A DNA stretch of 5,573 nucleotides from an uncultured Eubacteriales bacterium. GTDB taxonomy: Bacteria; Bacillota_A; Clostridia; Lachnospirales; Cellulosilyticaceae. Position 1 is the first letter of the stretch; each line of letters opens with the position of its first letter. The stretch spans positions 1-5,573 of the forward strand of contig USPX01000143.1 in NCBI GenBank assembly GCA_900556665.1. Reading direction: 5' to 3'. The position numbers and the translations under genes were made by a program. Shown here piece by piece: positions 4,785 through 5,573 of the stretch. The notes below the pieces were generated by a model. That model was not told the DNA's origin. It saw nothing but the letters and a program-made list of their open reading frames with translations, and ran no database searches.

Positions 4785-5573
4785 TTATTTACTTACAGCA
4801 CTAGCATTATCATATTCTAATTGTCTATAAGTTGGTACAATATCTTTTAATGCTTTTCGAACATCCTCTTTATTAGCTAATACTTTTCTTAATTCATCTA
4901 AGTAACTACTTAATTGTCCAAAGTCAATTTCTCCTGCTTTACCTACAAATATCTTATCAGAACTTGTTTTAGTTAAGCCTTCTTCTGCCATTAAAAGTTC
5001 TTCATAAAGTTTTTCTCCTGGTCTTAAACCTGTAAATTTGATTTTAATATCTTTATCAAGCTCGAGGCCTGAAAGCCTAATAAAGTTCTTTGCTAAATCT
5101 AAGATTTTAACAGGTTGCCCCATATCTAAAACAAATATTTCTCCACCTGTAGCAAAAGAAGTTGCTTCTAGAATCAGTCTTACAGCTTCAGGAATCGTCA
5201 TAAAATAACGGATAATATCTGGATGTGTCACAGTAATTGGACCACCTGCAGCAAGTTGTCTCTTAAATAAAGGAATAACACTACCGTTACTACCTAACAC
5301 ATTCCCAAATCGTACAGCTACAAAATCTGTTGTACTTGTTGTTTCATTAATTGCTTGAATAATCATTTCACATAAACGTTTGGTTGCACCCATTACATTT
5401 GTTGGATTAACTGCCTTATCTGTTGAAACAAGGACAAACTTACTTACATTATGTGCTACTGCACATTGTGCCACATTTAAAGTACCAAACACATTATTTT
5501 TAATAGCTTCTTCTGGATTATCCTCCATAAGTGGTACATGTTTATGCGCTGCTGCATGGAAAACAATATTAGG
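4785..5573 (-). CDS. CapD/WbpM/PglF-type nucleotide-sugar 4,6-dehydratase (N-terminus beyond window)
   Basis: The last 262 residues of an extended-SDR polysaccharide biosynthesis enzyme are visible; the frame is open to base 5573, so the Met at 5528 is internal. Visible order, counted from the first visible residue: VFHAAAHKHVPLMEDNP (4-20), STDKAVNPTNVMGATKR (50-66) with the TDK and MxxxK catalytic segment, RFGNVLGSNGSV (88-99), HPDIIRYFM (117-125), GEIFVLDMG (144-152), GLRPGEKLYEELL (182-194) and a C-terminal VPTYRQLEY. Such enzymes convert UDP-GlcNAc to the UDP-4-keto-6-deoxy sugar used for diacetamido sugars in capsules, glycans or glycoproteins. Met in place of the usual SDR Tyr (MxxxK) is typical of the WbpM/PglF/CapD branch rather than short PseB/FlaA1 enzymes. 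The Rossmann glycine motif and any N-terminal membrane helices lie outside, so long versus short form cannot be settled. It converges on the ferritin-like gene. Confidence 0.93.
   Translation of the reverse strand, partial: PNIVFHAAAHKHVPLMEDNPEEAIKNNVFGTLNVAQCAVAHNVSKFVLVSTDKAVNPTNVMGATKRLCEMIIQAINETTSTTDFVAVRFGNVLGSNGSVIPLFKRQLAAGGPITVTHPDIIRYFMTIPEAVRLILEATSFATGGEIFVLDMGQPVKILDLAKNFIRLSGLELDKDIKIKFTGLRPGEKLYEELLMAEEGLTKTSSDKIFVGKAGEIDFGQLSSYLDELRKVLANKEDVRKALKDIVPTYRQLEYDNASAVSK

Overview
The window is AT-rich, with A/T-ending codons, strong AGGAG-type ribosome binding sites and short hairpin/U-run terminators. Together with a guanine-class purine riboswitch and a BMP-family lipoprotein, this suggests a low-GC Gram-positive anaerobe of the class Clostridia (Lachnospirales-like). 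That placement is inferred from gene style, not from a marker gene.

Layout. (1) 1-858, minus: an EamA/DMT permease cut by the left edge, made of two very similar halves. (2) 1017-2108, minus: a BMP/PnrA-type substrate-binding lipoprotein with its own terminator. About 115 bases upstream of its start is a well-formed purine riboswitch aptamer (2223-2289) with the cytosine that specifies guanine or hypoxanthine. (3) 2559-3944, minus: a MATE-family efflux transporter with its own terminator. (4) 4052-4649, plus: a ferritin-like (four-helix, di-metal) protein. Its well-initiated Cys-rich N-terminus is one reading frame away from the ferritin core, so the gene is frameshifted, decayed, recoded or mis-sequenced here. 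(5) 4785-5573, minus: the C-terminal part of a CapD/WbpM/PglF-type nucleotide-sugar 4,6-dehydratase, cut by the right edge.

The genes look like independent transcription units, not one operon. Each complete gene is followed by a hairpin terminator, and 4 and 5 converge. Genes 3 and 4 diverge from a region of about 107 bases whose centre is a perfect 12-base palindrome carrying an outward -35-like TTGGAC on each arm.

Functionally, the clearest link is the guanine-class riboswitch with the lipoprotein, which points to purine nucleoside or base salvage. No ABC ATPase or permease partners lie in the window. I found no mobile element, CRISPR array, tRNA or rRNA. I see no clearly new multi-gene system. 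The best leads are the frameshifted ferritin-like gene, the riboswitch with no recognisable expression platform, and the internally duplicated permease.
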